DNA of 56,607 nt, taken from NCBI GenBank assembly GCA_028874985.1, contig JAPPGI010000201.1, positions 1-56,607 of the forward strand, in the 5' to 3' direction. The notes beneath the pieces are model-generated. The model worked only from the letters and a program-made list of their open reading frames with translations. It searched no databases and was not told the origin of the DNA. The position numbers and the translations under genes were made by a program. Origin of the DNA: Gemmatimonadota bacterium. GTDB taxonomy: Bacteria; Gemmatimonadota; Gemmatimonadetes; Longimicrobiales; Gaopeijiaceae. This document shows positions 30,788-39,120 of this stretch, one piece after another; the stretch's first letter is position 1, and each line of letters opens with the position of its first letter.

Positions 30788-33106
30788 TCAGAAGCGGAAA
30801 TCCACTCCCACGAATGGAAACATGGGAATCTGGCCCCTGGCAAGCCGATCGACGGACCAGTTGGCCGAGCGGCGGTTGGGGTTGTAGGTGCGAGGCCTGT
30901 ATCCGTATGGATTGGTCCGCCCCGTGACGTTGGGGACGGAAAGGTACGGTTCGATCTTCCACGACCCCCAGCGAAACGCGTGTCGCACCGAGAGGTCGAC
31001 ACGCGCGTAGTAGGGAAGTCGGCCCTGTACACTCGAGAGGACGGTAAACATGCTTCCGTGGGGGTCCAGCCCTGGCGGTACGTCCTCGTGACCGCTTGCG
31101 TCGTACCGCACTCCCGGGTACCTCCCCAACGGAACCCAAAACGGGGTACCGGTTGCCACGGTGCTTCGGAAAGAGGCGCTCCACCCGCGCCACCCTGACA
31201 CCGTCACGACCGCGTCCACCTCGTGTCTCCGGTCCCACGCCGGGAGATAGCCGGCGCCTTCGGTATCGGTAAAGCGCACCCGCGCCCACTGGTAGGAGAT
31301 CCAGCCGCGCACGCGGCCGGCATGCCGCTGCACCCTCGCCTCCCACCCGCCGGCCTCGCCGTCGTGGAAGGCCATGTCCGAGACCAGCCGCGACGACCTG
31401 GGACGCCAGAACGGGATGGCGCGGAAACGCCGCGCCCACCCACCGACCGACCCCGTCCAGCGCTCGCCCCTCCACGCGTCCAAGGCCACGCTCGCCCCGT
31501 CCGCCACCGACACCGGCCTTCCGCGCTCATGCACGAACCACATCGGCGCACCGGGCACCAGATACCGGTCGTCGTGGAGCACCGAGAGGAACTGGTGGGT
31601 CCGGTCCACGCTTGCGCTCACCGCCAGCGGGCCGACAAGGAAGCGCGCGGCCAGACGGGGCTCGAACAGTCTCCGCGAGGCGCTTCGCTCGACGCTTGCC
31701 CGGAAGCCGGGCGCCAGCCTGAGCGCGCCGAACCACTTCTCGAACTCGCCGTAGAGGGACAGGTGCGCATAGGAACCCGATGCGTCTCCCTCCACGTACG
31801 CGCCCCGACCCGAGCCGTACAACGACACCGGACCTCCCTCGAGCGCCACGCCCACTCTCGCCCCCGTCCGCTCACCCCGCAGCGTGATTCCGGCACGCAA
31901 GCCACGCGCGGAGATCGTGTTTCTCGCCAGCGGTGGTGGCGATCCCGCCCCCGTGCCCAGGCTTCCCTCGTACCGGCTCACATACGCCGCCACTTCACTG
32001 GACACCCGGTTTCCGCGGACCCATGTCCAGGCCAACGAGGACACCAGGTTCGACCACCGGGAATCGAGCCGGTCCCCACCACCGCCCGCCCCCCAGCCGA
32101 ACTCGTCGTCGGAGGCCAGCATGGCAAAGCCCACACGGTGTTCCTGGCCAGGGTATATCCGCAGGCCCAGATTCAGATCGTAGAACGAGTAGGGAGCGCC
32201 GACCGGCACGAAGTCCACCGTTGCCCGCCGTCCGGCCGCCAGCCACCGGGCACCGCCCCACGGCAGCGACCCGTCCGCCGCCGCGCGCACCCCCAGAAAA
32301 CTCAACCCCCCGCCGGCTCGCACACCCGGGGCGCCCCCCGTCCGCTGCCGCCCCGACACGACCCCGGACAGCGAGCCCCCGTAGCGCGCCGGAATCGACC
32401 CCTTGTACAGCTCCACGGTCTCGACCGCGTCGGAGTTGAACACCCCGAACATTCCGAACAGGTGGTAGGGGCCGAACACGGGCGCCCCCTCCCACCGCAC
32501 GCCCACCTGGTCCGAATTGCCCCCGCGCACGTACATCCCGGCCATGTAGTCGTTCACGCCCGTCACACCCGCGAGACTTCGCAGGCTGCGAAACACGTCC
32601 GCCTCGACCACGGCCGGCACCGTCTTCACCTCCGACGACGTCATGCCCACCGCCCCGACAGCCACGTCGCGGCTGAACATTATCCGCGCCAGTTCGCGGG
32701 AGCTGGAGCCCGCCCGGTCCACCGCCACGGTCAGAGCCGGAAGCCCGACCGGGGCCCGCTCCAGCAACAGGTCCACGGCCTCCCGAACCCCCGTGACGAC
32801 CAACCCCGTGTCTGCCAACCTGTACCCCAGCCGGTCCGCGAGCACCGGCACCGGCACACCGGGGTCAACCGGTACGCCCTCCACGAGGCCCAGGCTGTCC
32901 GTCACCCGTGTAACGCCGCTTTCCGGGAACGATACCATCACCCCGGAGAGCGGCGCACCCGACGCCGCGTCCAGGACGCGCACCGCCCACACCACCGCCG
33001 AGCGGTCCTGCGCGACGCCCAGCGCGGGCGCAAGCCACAGTCCGGTCCAGGTCACCAGAAAAACGGCCCGCGCCCCGCCCGGGGGTCTGGTCCGGGTTCC
33101 CTTCAT
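30788..33106 (-). CDS. TonB-dependent outer-membrane receptor with N-terminal carboxypeptidase-like domain
   Basis: A signal peptide (LVTWTGLWLAPALGVAQ) precedes a carboxypeptidase-regulatory-like domain (about 35-115). A plug domain (about 125-235, with SLAGVTGVNDYMAGMYVRGG and the SIPARYGGSLSGVVSG end block) and a 22-strand-type barrel ending in Phe (VGVDFRF) follow. Such receptors import large or scarce ligands using TonB-ExbBD energy. At 772 residues it is mid-sized. It overlaps the upstream small lipoprotein as ATGA (33106-33103) and is followed four bases later by a DUF4249-like lipoprotein, so the three form one operon. The ligand cannot be deduced. Confidence 0.92.
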   Translation of the reverse strand: MKGTRTRPPGGARAVFLVTWTGLWLAPALGVAQDRSAVVWAVRVLDAASGAPLSGVMVSFPESGVTRVTDSLGLVEGVPVDPGVPVPVLADRLGYRLADTGLVVTGVREAVDLLLERAPVGLPALTVAVDRAGSSSRELARIMFSRDVAVGAVGMTSSEVKTVPAVVEADVFRSLRSLAGVTGVNDYMAGMYVRGGNSDQVGVRWEGAPVFGPYHLFGMFGVFNSDAVETVELYKGSIPARYGGSLSGVVSGRQRTGGAPGVRAGGGLSFLGVRAAADGSLPWGGARWLAAGRRATVDFVPVGAPYSFYDLNLGLRIYPGQEHRVGFAMLASDDEFGWGAGGGGDRLDSRWSNLVSSLAWTWVRGNRVSSEVAAYVSRYEGSLGTGAGSPPPLARNTISARGLRAGITLRGERTGARVGVALEGGPVSLYGSGRGAYVEGDASGSYAHLSLYGEFEKWFGALRLAPGFRASVERSASRRLFEPRLAARFLVGPLAVSASVDRTHQFLSVLHDDRYLVPGAPMWFVHERGRPVSVADGASVALDAWRGERWTGSVGGWARRFRAIPFWRPRSSRLVSDMAFHDGEAGGWEARVQRHAGRVRGWISYQWARVRFTDTEGAGYLPAWDRRHEVDAVVTVSGWRGWSASFRSTVATGTPFWVPLGRYPGVRYDASGHEDVPPGLDPHGSMFTVLSSVQGRLPYYARVDLSVRHAFRWGSWKIEPYLSVPNVTGRTNPYGYRPRTYNPNRRSANWSVDRLARGQIPMFPFVGVDFRF

Positions 33107-33492
33107 CCGGATTCTCCGTGGCCCTGTGTCTCGTCGTCATCATCCTCTTCCTCCACCAGGCTGTGATCGACTCGCGGCGACGCTCGCATCGCCTTGAGGA
33201 CATCCAGACGCACATCGGCGGAGTTCATGGCGTACGCGATCGCTCGGGCGACCTCGGACAACCGCTCCTCCGCGGCGGTCGCCTCCACGGGTTCGGCCGG
33301 CGGATTCATGGTTGCGTCGCTGCATCCCCAGACCGTTGCCAGGCTGACAGAAACGAGAAGCGCGCAGACCTTTCGGAGAGCCGCCGGCCTGAGTTTCGCC
33401 GATCTGGACCGATGGATCGTGTCGCTGAGGGTGGAGTACTCGGTGGGCGTGGTTTGCTCCTTTCGTTGGATTGCGGTGAGGCTCCAGGTCAT
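33103..33492 (-). CDS. Small putative lipoprotein with acidic C-terminus
   Basis: A hydrophobic segment ending VSLATVWGC suggests a lipoprotein signal. The mature part has a short helical segment (EVARAIAYAMNSADVRLDVL) and a very acidic tail (EEEDDDDE). The only ATG in frame is at 33492, which leaves about 40 residues before the hydrophobic segment. A near-perfect Shine-Dalgarno, AAAGGAG (33463-33457), points instead at an in-frame ACG at 33450. The stop overlaps the TonB-receptor start as ATGA. I do not recognise the family; similar helical segments occur in other secreted proteins of GC-rich diderms, as far as I recall. Function unknown. Confidence 0.6.
   Translation of the reverse strand: MTWSLTAIQRKEQTTPTEYSTLSDTIHRSRSAKLRPAALRKVCALLVSVSLATVWGCSDATMNPPAEPVEATAAEERLSEVARAIAYAMNSADVRLDVLKAMRASPRVDHSLVEEEDDDDETQGHGESG
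33457..33463 (-). promoter_or_regulatory. Strong Shine-Dalgarno facing an ACG codon
   Basis: AAAGGAG is followed after 6 bases by ACG (33450-33448), in frame with the small lipoprotein gene. No ATG, GTG or TTG lies at a suitable distance. Either initiation uses ACG, or an ATG was lost, or the site is coincidental and the ATG at 33492 is used. Confidence 0.35.
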
Positions 33493-33604
33493 CTGGTCGG
33501 ATGCCTCATCTCATCTGTGCCATGGCAGTCGCAGGGATTCCCACAACCGCCGAGCACAGCCATCACCCTTTCACGATGCAATCGCCTGGAGGACGGCCGG
33601 TAGA

Positions 33605-33663
33605 GGGAAAACCCGGCAATTCGTGAGGGGAAAACCCCTCCTTGCTGCGCGGGGAAATTCCCC
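33605..33663. repeat. Three consecutive short inverted repeats between the EF-G-like gene and the lipoprotein operon
   Basis: Three G-run/C-run hairpins follow one another at about 20-base spacing: GGG-AAAA-CCC (33605-33614), GAGGGG-AAAA-CCCCTC (33625-33640) and GGGGAA-A-TTCCCC (33651-33663). They lie in the 192-base gap 33493-33684, 22 to 80 bases beyond the stop of the EF-G-like gene. No T-run follows them on the minus strand, so they are not a standard intrinsic terminator. They may be a processed 3' end, a protein-binding array or part of the leader of the receptor operon. Nothing else is recognisable in the gap. Confidence 0.55.
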
Positions 33664-33684
33664 TCACCGGCATGCTGGCCCCCC

Positions 33685-35775
33685 TCACCCCTCCCGCTCG
33701 GCCGCCTCCGCCACGATCTTCTCCACCCGCATCGGCGGAACCAGGTCATATCCCAGCATCTTCCTCCTGTGAAACCCCCGCCCCTGCGTGATCGACCGCA
33801 GCACCGACGCGTACTTGTACAGCTCCGCCTCGGCCACCTGCGCCATGATCGCGGTCTTCCCCCCCAGCGGCTCCATCCCCAGCACCCGCGCCGAGCGGCC
33901 GTTCAGGTCGCCCATGACATCGCCCACGTACTCGTCCGGCACCGTCACCGTCACCTCGATGATCGGTTCCAGCAGCGCCGGCTTCGCCTTCTCGGCCACG
34001 TTCCTGAACGCGTACGACCCGGCCACCTTGAAGGCGATGTCCGACGAGTCCACCGAGTGGTATGAGCCGTCGTAGCACTCGGCCTCGAAGTCGACCACCG
34101 GATAGCCCGCGACCACCCCCTTCGTGGCCGCCTCCTGGATGCCGCGGTCCACCGACGGAACGTACTTGGTCGGGATCACCCCGCCCTTGATCGAGCTGAC
34201 GAACTCGTAGCCCTCGCCCCGGTCGCGCGGCCGCAGCCGCACCCAGCAGTCCCCGAACTGGCCCCTGCCGCCCGTCTGCTTCTTGAAGCGACCCTGTCCC
34301 TCGGCCTCGGCCGTGATCGTCTCGCGATAGGCGATCCGGGGCGGCTCGGTCTCCACCGTAACCCCATACTTCCTCTTCATCCTCTCGAACTGCACGTCCA
34401 GGTGCAGCTCTCCCAGACCACGCGCGATCGTCTGGCGGATTTCGGGGTTGAACCCGGCGACGAAGGTCGGGTCCTCGTCGTTGAGCTTTGCCAGCGCCTC
34501 GCCCAGCTTGTCCTCGTCGGCACGCGCGACCCCGCGCACCGCGATCGAGATGTCCGGCTGCGGGAAGGTCACGCCCTCCAGCGTCACGGGGTTGGCCGGC
34601 GCGCTCAGGGTGTCGTTGGTCCGGGTGGACTTGAGCTTCGCGACGACCCCGATGTCGCCGGCGTGCAGCGCCTCCACTTCGACGCGTTCCTTCCCCTGCG
34701 GGATGGCCAGGTGATTGATCCGTTCACCCGCTTCGCGCCCGGCGTTCCGCAGCTCGGTCCCGTTCGCCACCATCCCCGAGAAGACCCGGAAGAGCGACAG
34801 CTCGCCGACATGCGGTTCCGCGCTCGTCTTGAAGACCAGGGCGCTCACGCTCTCGTCGTCGGCGGCGCGCAGGTCCACGGCGGACCCGTCGTCGCCGATG
34901 GCCTCCACCCCGCCCCCCCGCCCCGGGTGCGGCGCCAGCGCAACCAGCAGCTCCGCGAACTCGCGCACCCCGAAGGACTGCTCCGCCGCACCGCAGAAGA
35001 CGGGCACGACCTCACCCTCCGCAACCGCCCCGGCCAGCGCCGCGAACTGCTCCCCGACCGAGATCGCCTCTCCCTCGAGGTAGCGGTCGAGAAGCTCCTC
35101 GTCGGTGGTGGCGAGCGTCTCCATCAGCTCCGTCTGCCAGGTCTCCACGTCGTCCGCGACCTCGTCCGGCACATCGGCTTCCCCGTATTCCCCGGCCATG
35201 GCGCCGCCCTTGTAGACGTGAGCCCGGCCGGTGAACAGGTCGACCACGCCCCGGAAGCCCGCCGCCGCCCCGATCGGGATCTGCACGGGGATCGCGCCCG
35301 GGGCCAGGCCGTCCCTCAGCTCGGCCAGCACCTTGCCGAAGTTGGCGTGCATCTTGTCCATCATCGACACGAAGATCATGCGGGGAAGCGCGCGTTCCTC
35401 GCAGAGCTGCCACACCATCTCCGTGCCCACCTCCACCCCCGAAGCGGCGCCCACCGTCACGACCGCCGCGTCGGCCACGCGCACGGCCGCGGCGGCCTCC
35501 CCCGCGAAGTCCATGTAACCGGGCGTGTCGAGGAAGTTGATCTTGGTCCCGGCATCGATGGCGTGGGCGACCGTCAGCTGCATGGACATCCCGTGGCCCG
35601 TCTCTTCGGGGGTCGTCATCGTGAGCGCCGTGCCCGCGTTCACGTTCCCCTTCCGTCTGGAGGTCCCCGCAGCGAAGCACACCGCGTCGATGAGTGTCGT
35701 CTTCCCCGATCCCCCGTGTCCGAGGACCACCACGTTGCGGATGTTCTCCGTTCTGAAAGACCTGGCCACGGCCAT
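33685..35775 (-). CDS. fusA: Elongation factor G-like GTPase (EF-G-II type)
   Basis: The 696-residue protein has all EF-G domains: the G domain with P-loop GHGGSGKTTL and FLDTPGYMDF, domain II, III (SIAVRGVARADEDKLGEAL), IV (KQTGGRGQFGDCWVRL) and V (PIIEVTVTVPDEYVGDV). EF-G moves tRNAs and mRNA after peptide-bond formation and splits ribosomes with RRF. The G4 guanine-specificity motif, normally NKMD, reads SMMD here (VSMMDKMHANF), and switch I is divergent (PEETGHGMSM rather than a RGITI type). It is not next to rpsL, rpsG or tuf. It is thus probably a second EF-G paralogue, specialised in an unknown way. The ATG at 35775 has a perfect AGGAGGT about 4 bases upstream. Confidence 0.9.
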   Translation of the reverse strand: MAVARSFRTENIRNVVVLGHGGSGKTTLIDAVCFAAGTSRRKGNVNAGTALTMTTPEETGHGMSMQLTVAHAIDAGTKINFLDTPGYMDFAGEAAAAVRVADAAVVTVGAASGVEVGTEMVWQLCEERALPRMIFVSMMDKMHANFGKVLAELRDGLAPGAIPVQIPIGAAAGFRGVVDLFTGRAHVYKGGAMAGEYGEADVPDEVADDVETWQTELMETLATTDEELLDRYLEGEAISVGEQFAALAGAVAEGEVVPVFCGAAEQSFGVREFAELLVALAPHPGRGGGVEAIGDDGSAVDLRAADDESVSALVFKTSAEPHVGELSLFRVFSGMVANGTELRNAGREAGERINHLAIPQGKERVEVEALHAGDIGVVAKLKSTRTNDTLSAPANPVTLEGVTFPQPDISIAVRGVARADEDKLGEALAKLNDEDPTFVAGFNPEIRQTIARGLGELHLDVQFERMKRKYGVTVETEPPRIAYRETITAEAEGQGRFKKQTGGRGQFGDCWVRLRPRDRGEGYEFVSSIKGGVIPTKYVPSVDRGIQEAATKGVVAGYPVVDFEAECYDGSYHSVDSSDIAFKVAGSYAFRNVAEKAKPALLEPIIEVTVTVPDEYVGDVMGDLNGRSARVLGMEPLGGKTAIMAQVAEAELYKYASVLRSITQGRGFHRRKMLGYDLVPPMRVEKIVAEAAEREG

Positions 35776-35807
35776 GCCACCTCCTTGCTTGCGGTTCGCG
35801 AGATGCC

Positions 35808-35821
35808 CGTTCGGCCGAACG
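35808..35821. repeat. 14-bp perfect palindrome in the leader of the EF-G-like gene
   Basis: CGTTCGGCCGAACG is a perfect palindrome lying 33-46 bases before the start codon and downstream of the predicted transcription start. It could be a dimeric repressor operator or a short hairpin affecting translation. No protein can be named. Confidence 0.5.
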
Positions 35822-35892
35822 AGAGTACGGCGGCGGCGGCGCTGCGTCGAGGCTGTCGCGCCCGCCCCCGGGGAATGGGCAACGGGACGGGG

Positions 35893-35922
35893 ATTCTAGA
35901 AACGCCGCGACGGGCTGGTCAA
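35893..35922 (-). promoter_or_regulatory. fusA: Sigma70-type promoter of the EF-G-like gene
   Basis: On the minus strand TTGACC (35922-35917) and TAGAAT (35898-35893) are separated by 18 bases; each matches the sigma70 consensus at five of six positions. Transcription would start near 35886, giving a leader of about 110 bases. This is the best consensus promoter I see in the window. Confidence 0.65.
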
Positions 35923-35924
35923 GG

Positions 35925-35946
35925 TGATGGCCGGTTGATGGCCGGT
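35925..35946. repeat. Two perfect tandem copies of an 11-bp unit
   Basis: TGATGGCCGGT is repeated twice without spacer immediately upstream of the -35 box of the EF-G-like gene. This is a plausible activator site. It is also within the 351-base region 35776-36126 that separates the divergent EF-G-like and metalloprotease genes; apart from this repeat, the promoter and the palindrome I see nothing else there. Confidence 0.5.
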
Positions 35947-36126
35947 GCTTGCAGGGGTGTCGATTTGCCCGTAGCATTGCAGGATGAGCGGGTCGGGTGG
36001 TGACCCGGCCCAGAGCGGGCGGCTCCGGTGGTGCGAATGAGGCGGATCGCGCCTCTCACCGGGTCGGGCCGGAAGTACCGGCCCCGTGACTGCCGGCTCG
36101 ACATCTTCAGGGGAGGGATGAGGAAA

Positions 36127-37944
36127 ATGAGGAAGCCCGCGGGCAGCAAGACACTCCCGATCACACTTTTGGCCGGTGCCGTGCTCCTTTGGTCCTGCGC
36201 CGATCTGCGCCCCGAAGCCGACCGAATTCCGACCCGGCTGGCAATTGTTCCCGATACCGGCCTCCTGACGGCGGGAACACCGACGAAGCTGAAGCTCGTC
36301 GTCGAGGACCAGCACGGCGAACCACTTCCGGTTCCCGGCTGGTCGCCTGTGCGATGGGGTGTGTTTCGGCCGGCGACCGGCGGCCATGTCGCGAAGATCA
36401 ACCAGGACGGAATGCTGACCGGGTTGCGCGGCGGCAGGACGACCGTCACGGCTCGCGTGAGCGGGCTGGAGGCGGAAGCGCGCTTTCGGGTGAATCCCGA
36501 ACGCTTGCGTCTGACTGCGTCGGCCATCTATCTGACCCAGGGGGCGCAGAATCGCCATGGCTCCGTTCGGCTGATCGCGGGCCGACCGGGGCTCCTCCGG
36601 ATCTTCGTCGTCGCAAACGAGATGAACTGGGGATTTGAGCCCCCCGCGGTTCAGGTCACGCTGCTACAGGGTAACGACGTGGTACTGGAGCGGCTCCTCC
36701 CGGGGAAGCCCGGGTCGATTCCAACCGGTTTCGACGAGTCGGACTTGCGTCTGTCCTTCAACGTAGAGGTTCCCGGGTCGGTCATTCAGCCCGGCCTCCG
36801 CATGGTGGTCGAGCTCGATCCGGAGGGCGTCGTGCCACTGGCCCCGGGAAGCCGGACCAGGTATCCGGAGACGGGCTCCACCGAACTTGTCGTCGTCAGA
36901 CCGCCGTTGTTCCGGCAGGTTTTCGTTCCGACCCTTTTCGGCCAATCGTCCGACCCGGCGGTCTTCGCCTGGCTGGACGGAATAGGTCCCGACAGCGACC
37001 AGATGCGCTACGCCAGGAATCTGTTGCCCGTATCGGAGATGGAGGTGGAGGTTCGCGATACCTTCCGACTGGGAAGCCTTTCGCTTTATGGCTGGCTCAA
37101 TGCGATTAGGGTGCTGCACGTCCTGGAGGGGCGGCGGGGCTACTACTACGGTGCGACCGGGCAGTTTGGTGGCGGGGTCGCCAACTTCGCGAGGCCGTGG
37201 AGCGTGGGTGCGGCCGACGCATGGGTCTACACCCATGAAACCGGACACAACATGAACCTCTATCACGCCAACTGCGGCGGCGCGGTGGGGCAGCACCCGA
37301 AATACCCGTACCCTGGAGGATCCATAGGTGTCTGGGGCTATGACGTCGAGCGCAAGAGGCTGTACGATCCGGCGGCGGCGAAGGACGTCATGAGTTACTG
37401 TCGAGGCCTCGCCTGGACGGGTGACTTCCAGTTCGATCTCGCGACCACCCATCGGCTCAGCGGAGATGGCGGGGTCGATCTGGAGGGGGGATCCGGCCCG
37501 GGCCGGGGGGAAGAGATGCTCGTGGTGTGGGGTTCGGTCCGGGACGGCGAGTTGACGCTGGATCCCGCCTTTGTGGTGGAAGGGCCGGTGGAGCTGCCGG
37601 AGGCGGACGGTCCCTACCGGGTCGAGGGGATCGGCGCGGATGGGGAGACCCGATTCTCCCTCTCGTTCTCGCCCACGCCGCTGGAGCACGGCGGAGGGAG
37701 CTTCGTCTACTTCGTTCCCTATGATGCCGAGTGGGCCTCCGCCCTCGATCGGATGGTACTGACCGGACCGGAGGGAGCATACACCATGACGCGCGACGGC
37801 GAGCCCGAGATGGCCGTGCTGACGGACCGCTCCACCGGACTGATCCAGGCCATCTTCCAGGACTGGGACGGGGGGCCGATCCCCGGCGAGGAGACCGCCG
37901 AGGTGACGACGACCAGGGGGATCCCGGCAGCCCGGTTGCGGTAG
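36127..37944 (+). CDS. Secreted lipoprotein metzincin-type zinc metalloprotease with N-terminal Ig-like domain
   Basis: The ATG at 36127 (GGAGG about 10 bases upstream) gives MRKPAGSKTLPITLLAGAVL and then LWSC, a lipoprotein signal; an ATG at 36118 is an alternative but too close to the ribosome-binding site. A bacterial Ig-like (Big_2-type) domain follows at about 30-125 (ending DGMLTGLRGGRTTVTARV). The catalytic domain carries HETGHNMNLYH (about residues 370-380) and the Met-turn VMSYC near 422. The middle and C-terminal parts align by eye with the LRR-protease at 336-2756, including the GGSIGVWGYD and LDRMVLTGPEGA blocks. They are paralogues with different N-terminal modules. The likely role is degrading an extracellular protein or glycoprotein; the substrate is unknown. 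Confidence 0.82.
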   Translation: MRKPAGSKTLPITLLAGAVLLWSCADLRPEADRIPTRLAIVPDTGLLTAGTPTKLKLVVEDQHGEPLPVPGWSPVRWGVFRPATGGHVAKINQDGMLTGLRGGRTTVTARVSGLEAEARFRVNPERLRLTASAIYLTQGAQNRHGSVRLIAGRPGLLRIFVVANEMNWGFEPPAVQVTLLQGNDVVLERLLPGKPGSIPTGFDESDLRLSFNVEVPGSVIQPGLRMVVELDPEGVVPLAPGSRTRYPETGSTELVVVRPPLFRQVFVPTLFGQSSDPAVFAWLDGIGPDSDQMRYARNLLPVSEMEVEVRDTFRLGSLSLYGWLNAIRVLHVLEGRRGYYYGATGQFGGGVANFARPWSVGAADAWVYTHETGHNMNLYHANCGGAVGQHPKYPYPGGSIGVWGYDVERKRLYDPAAAKDVMSYCRGLAWTGDFQFDLATTHRLSGDGGVDLEGGSGPGRGEEMLVVWGSVRDGELTLDPAFVVEGPVELPEADGPYRVEGIGADGETRFSLSFSPTPLEHGGGSFVYFVPYDAEWASALDRMVLTGPEGAYTMTRDGEPEMAVLTDRSTGLIQAIFQDWDGGPIPGEETAEVTTTRGIPAARLR

Positions 37945-37973
37945 CGGGGCGACCGGGCGGGCGGCGGCTCCCG

Positions 37974-38939
37974 TCAGTTCAGCCGGGTCTGCTTCGAAAC
38001 CCGGTCCAACAGCGCCCGTTCCTCCGCCGTGAGGGAGTTGATCCCTTCCGCCGAGATCTTGTCGAGCACCTCGTCGACCCTGTCGAGTTCCCGGTGCGCC
38101 CGCCTCTCGGCCATGTGCTCGTTCAGGACCTTCATGAACGCCGCCTCGTCGGGGTCTTCCACGGCCCGCGGCGCCCGCCGGCCGGGTTCGCGGACCCTCC
38201 ACGAACCCGCGCCCGAAGGTCTCCGGCGGACCAGCCCGCGCCACCCACCCCACCTCCTTCGCGCCGCCCGCTTCCGTACGCCGGCACCGCCCGCCCCCGG
38301 ACCCCATCCGCTCATTGTCGCCCCCGCGCTCCCGTACGCCGGCAGCCAACCGCTCCGCACCAGCAGGAAACCCGCCACCGCCCCACCCAGATGGGCCAGG
38401 TGGGCCACACCGTCCCGGGTCGGGCCGATCGCGCTCACGAAGCTCATGGCCACCAGGAAGATGACGAGCCACTTCACGCGCACCGGTACCATCGCCCAGA
38501 TGTACACGGTCTGGTTCGGCCACGCCATCGCGAAGGCGAGCATGATCCCGTAGCACGCCGCCGACGCGCCCACGATCACCGCGTCGGAGAATGCGAAGCT
38601 GAGCAGAACCCCTCCCAGCCCGCAGATCATGTAGAACTTGATGAAGCGGTCGGAGCCCCAGCGCGCCTCCAGCGGGGGCCCGAAGAAGAAGATGAAGAGC
38701 AGGTTCATCAGCAGGTGCCACAGACCCGCGTGCATGAACATGTACGTGACCATGGCCCAGGGCTGAACCACCACCCGGGCAGGCGAGAAGGCGAAGAGAT
38801 CGAACATCCGCCCCGGACCCACTGCGACTGTGATCAGGAAGACCGCCGCGTTCGCAATGAGCAGGATCCTGACCCACGGCGTCACGCTCAGCCGCGGCGC
38901 CCCCCCGCCGTAAGCCGGAGACTCGTTGACATATCTCAT
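37974..38939 (-). CDS. Rhomboid-family intramembrane serine protease
   Basis: Six or so hydrophobic segments lie between residues 20 and 215. The family marks are WRHLLMN-like GLWHLLMNLLFIFFFGPPLE, the serine motif VGASAACYGIML and the histidine in VAHLAHLGGAVAGF, so the Ser-His dyad is kept. The C-terminal ~100 residues are cytoplasmic, Arg-rich and end in a helical SLTAEERALLDRVSKQ segment seen in many bacterial rhomboids. The ATG at 38939 has a strong GGAGGAGAACG before it. It would cut membrane proteins inside the bilayer. It has its own gap upstream and is convergent with the metalloprotease gene (29 bases). Confidence 0.93.
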   Translation of the reverse strand: MRYVNESPAYGGGAPRLSVTPWVRILLIANAAVFLITVAVGPGRMFDLFAFSPARVVVQPWAMVTYMFMHAGLWHLLMNLLFIFFFGPPLEARWGSDRFIKFYMICGLGGVLLSFAFSDAVIVGASAACYGIMLAFAMAWPNQTVYIWAMVPVRVKWLVIFLVAMSFVSAIGPTRDGVAHLAHLGGAVAGFLLVRSGWLPAYGSAGATMSGWGPGAGGAGVRKRAARRRWGGWRGLVRRRPSGAGSWRVREPGRRAPRAVEDPDEAAFMKVLNEHMAERRAHRELDRVDEVLDKISAEGINSLTAEERALLDRVSKQTRLN

Positions 38940-38980
38940 CGTTCTCCTCCCTTCTGAGGTACGCGTCCACCCCCTCCTAC

Positions 38981-38986
38981 TTTATA
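38981..38986 (-). promoter_or_regulatory. Possible -10 box for the rhomboid gene
   Basis: TATAAA on the minus strand lies about 42 bases before the rhomboid start codon. No good -35 is seen at 16-18 bases, so this is weak. Confidence 0.3.
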
Positions 38987-39120
38987 CTGACGACTCCCGG
39001 CCACGAAACGTGCAAAGCACGGGACCCGTCCGACTCGTCCCGCAACCCGCCGACCGGCTCCGCAGCCCCTTCCCATCGCCGTGCCGCCCCCGGTTCATTC
39101 CACCATACTCCACATCGGGC

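Noticed and set aside
31223-33166. A 647-codon plus-strand frame opposite the TonB receptor
   Set aside because: Composition is that of antisense GC-rich DNA (Pro, Arg, His) and the receptor on the other strand is unmistakable.
33493-33684. Cobalamin riboswitch upstream of the TonB-receptor operon
   Set aside because: The B12-box GCCACTG-type sequence and the rest of the consensus are missing on either strand.
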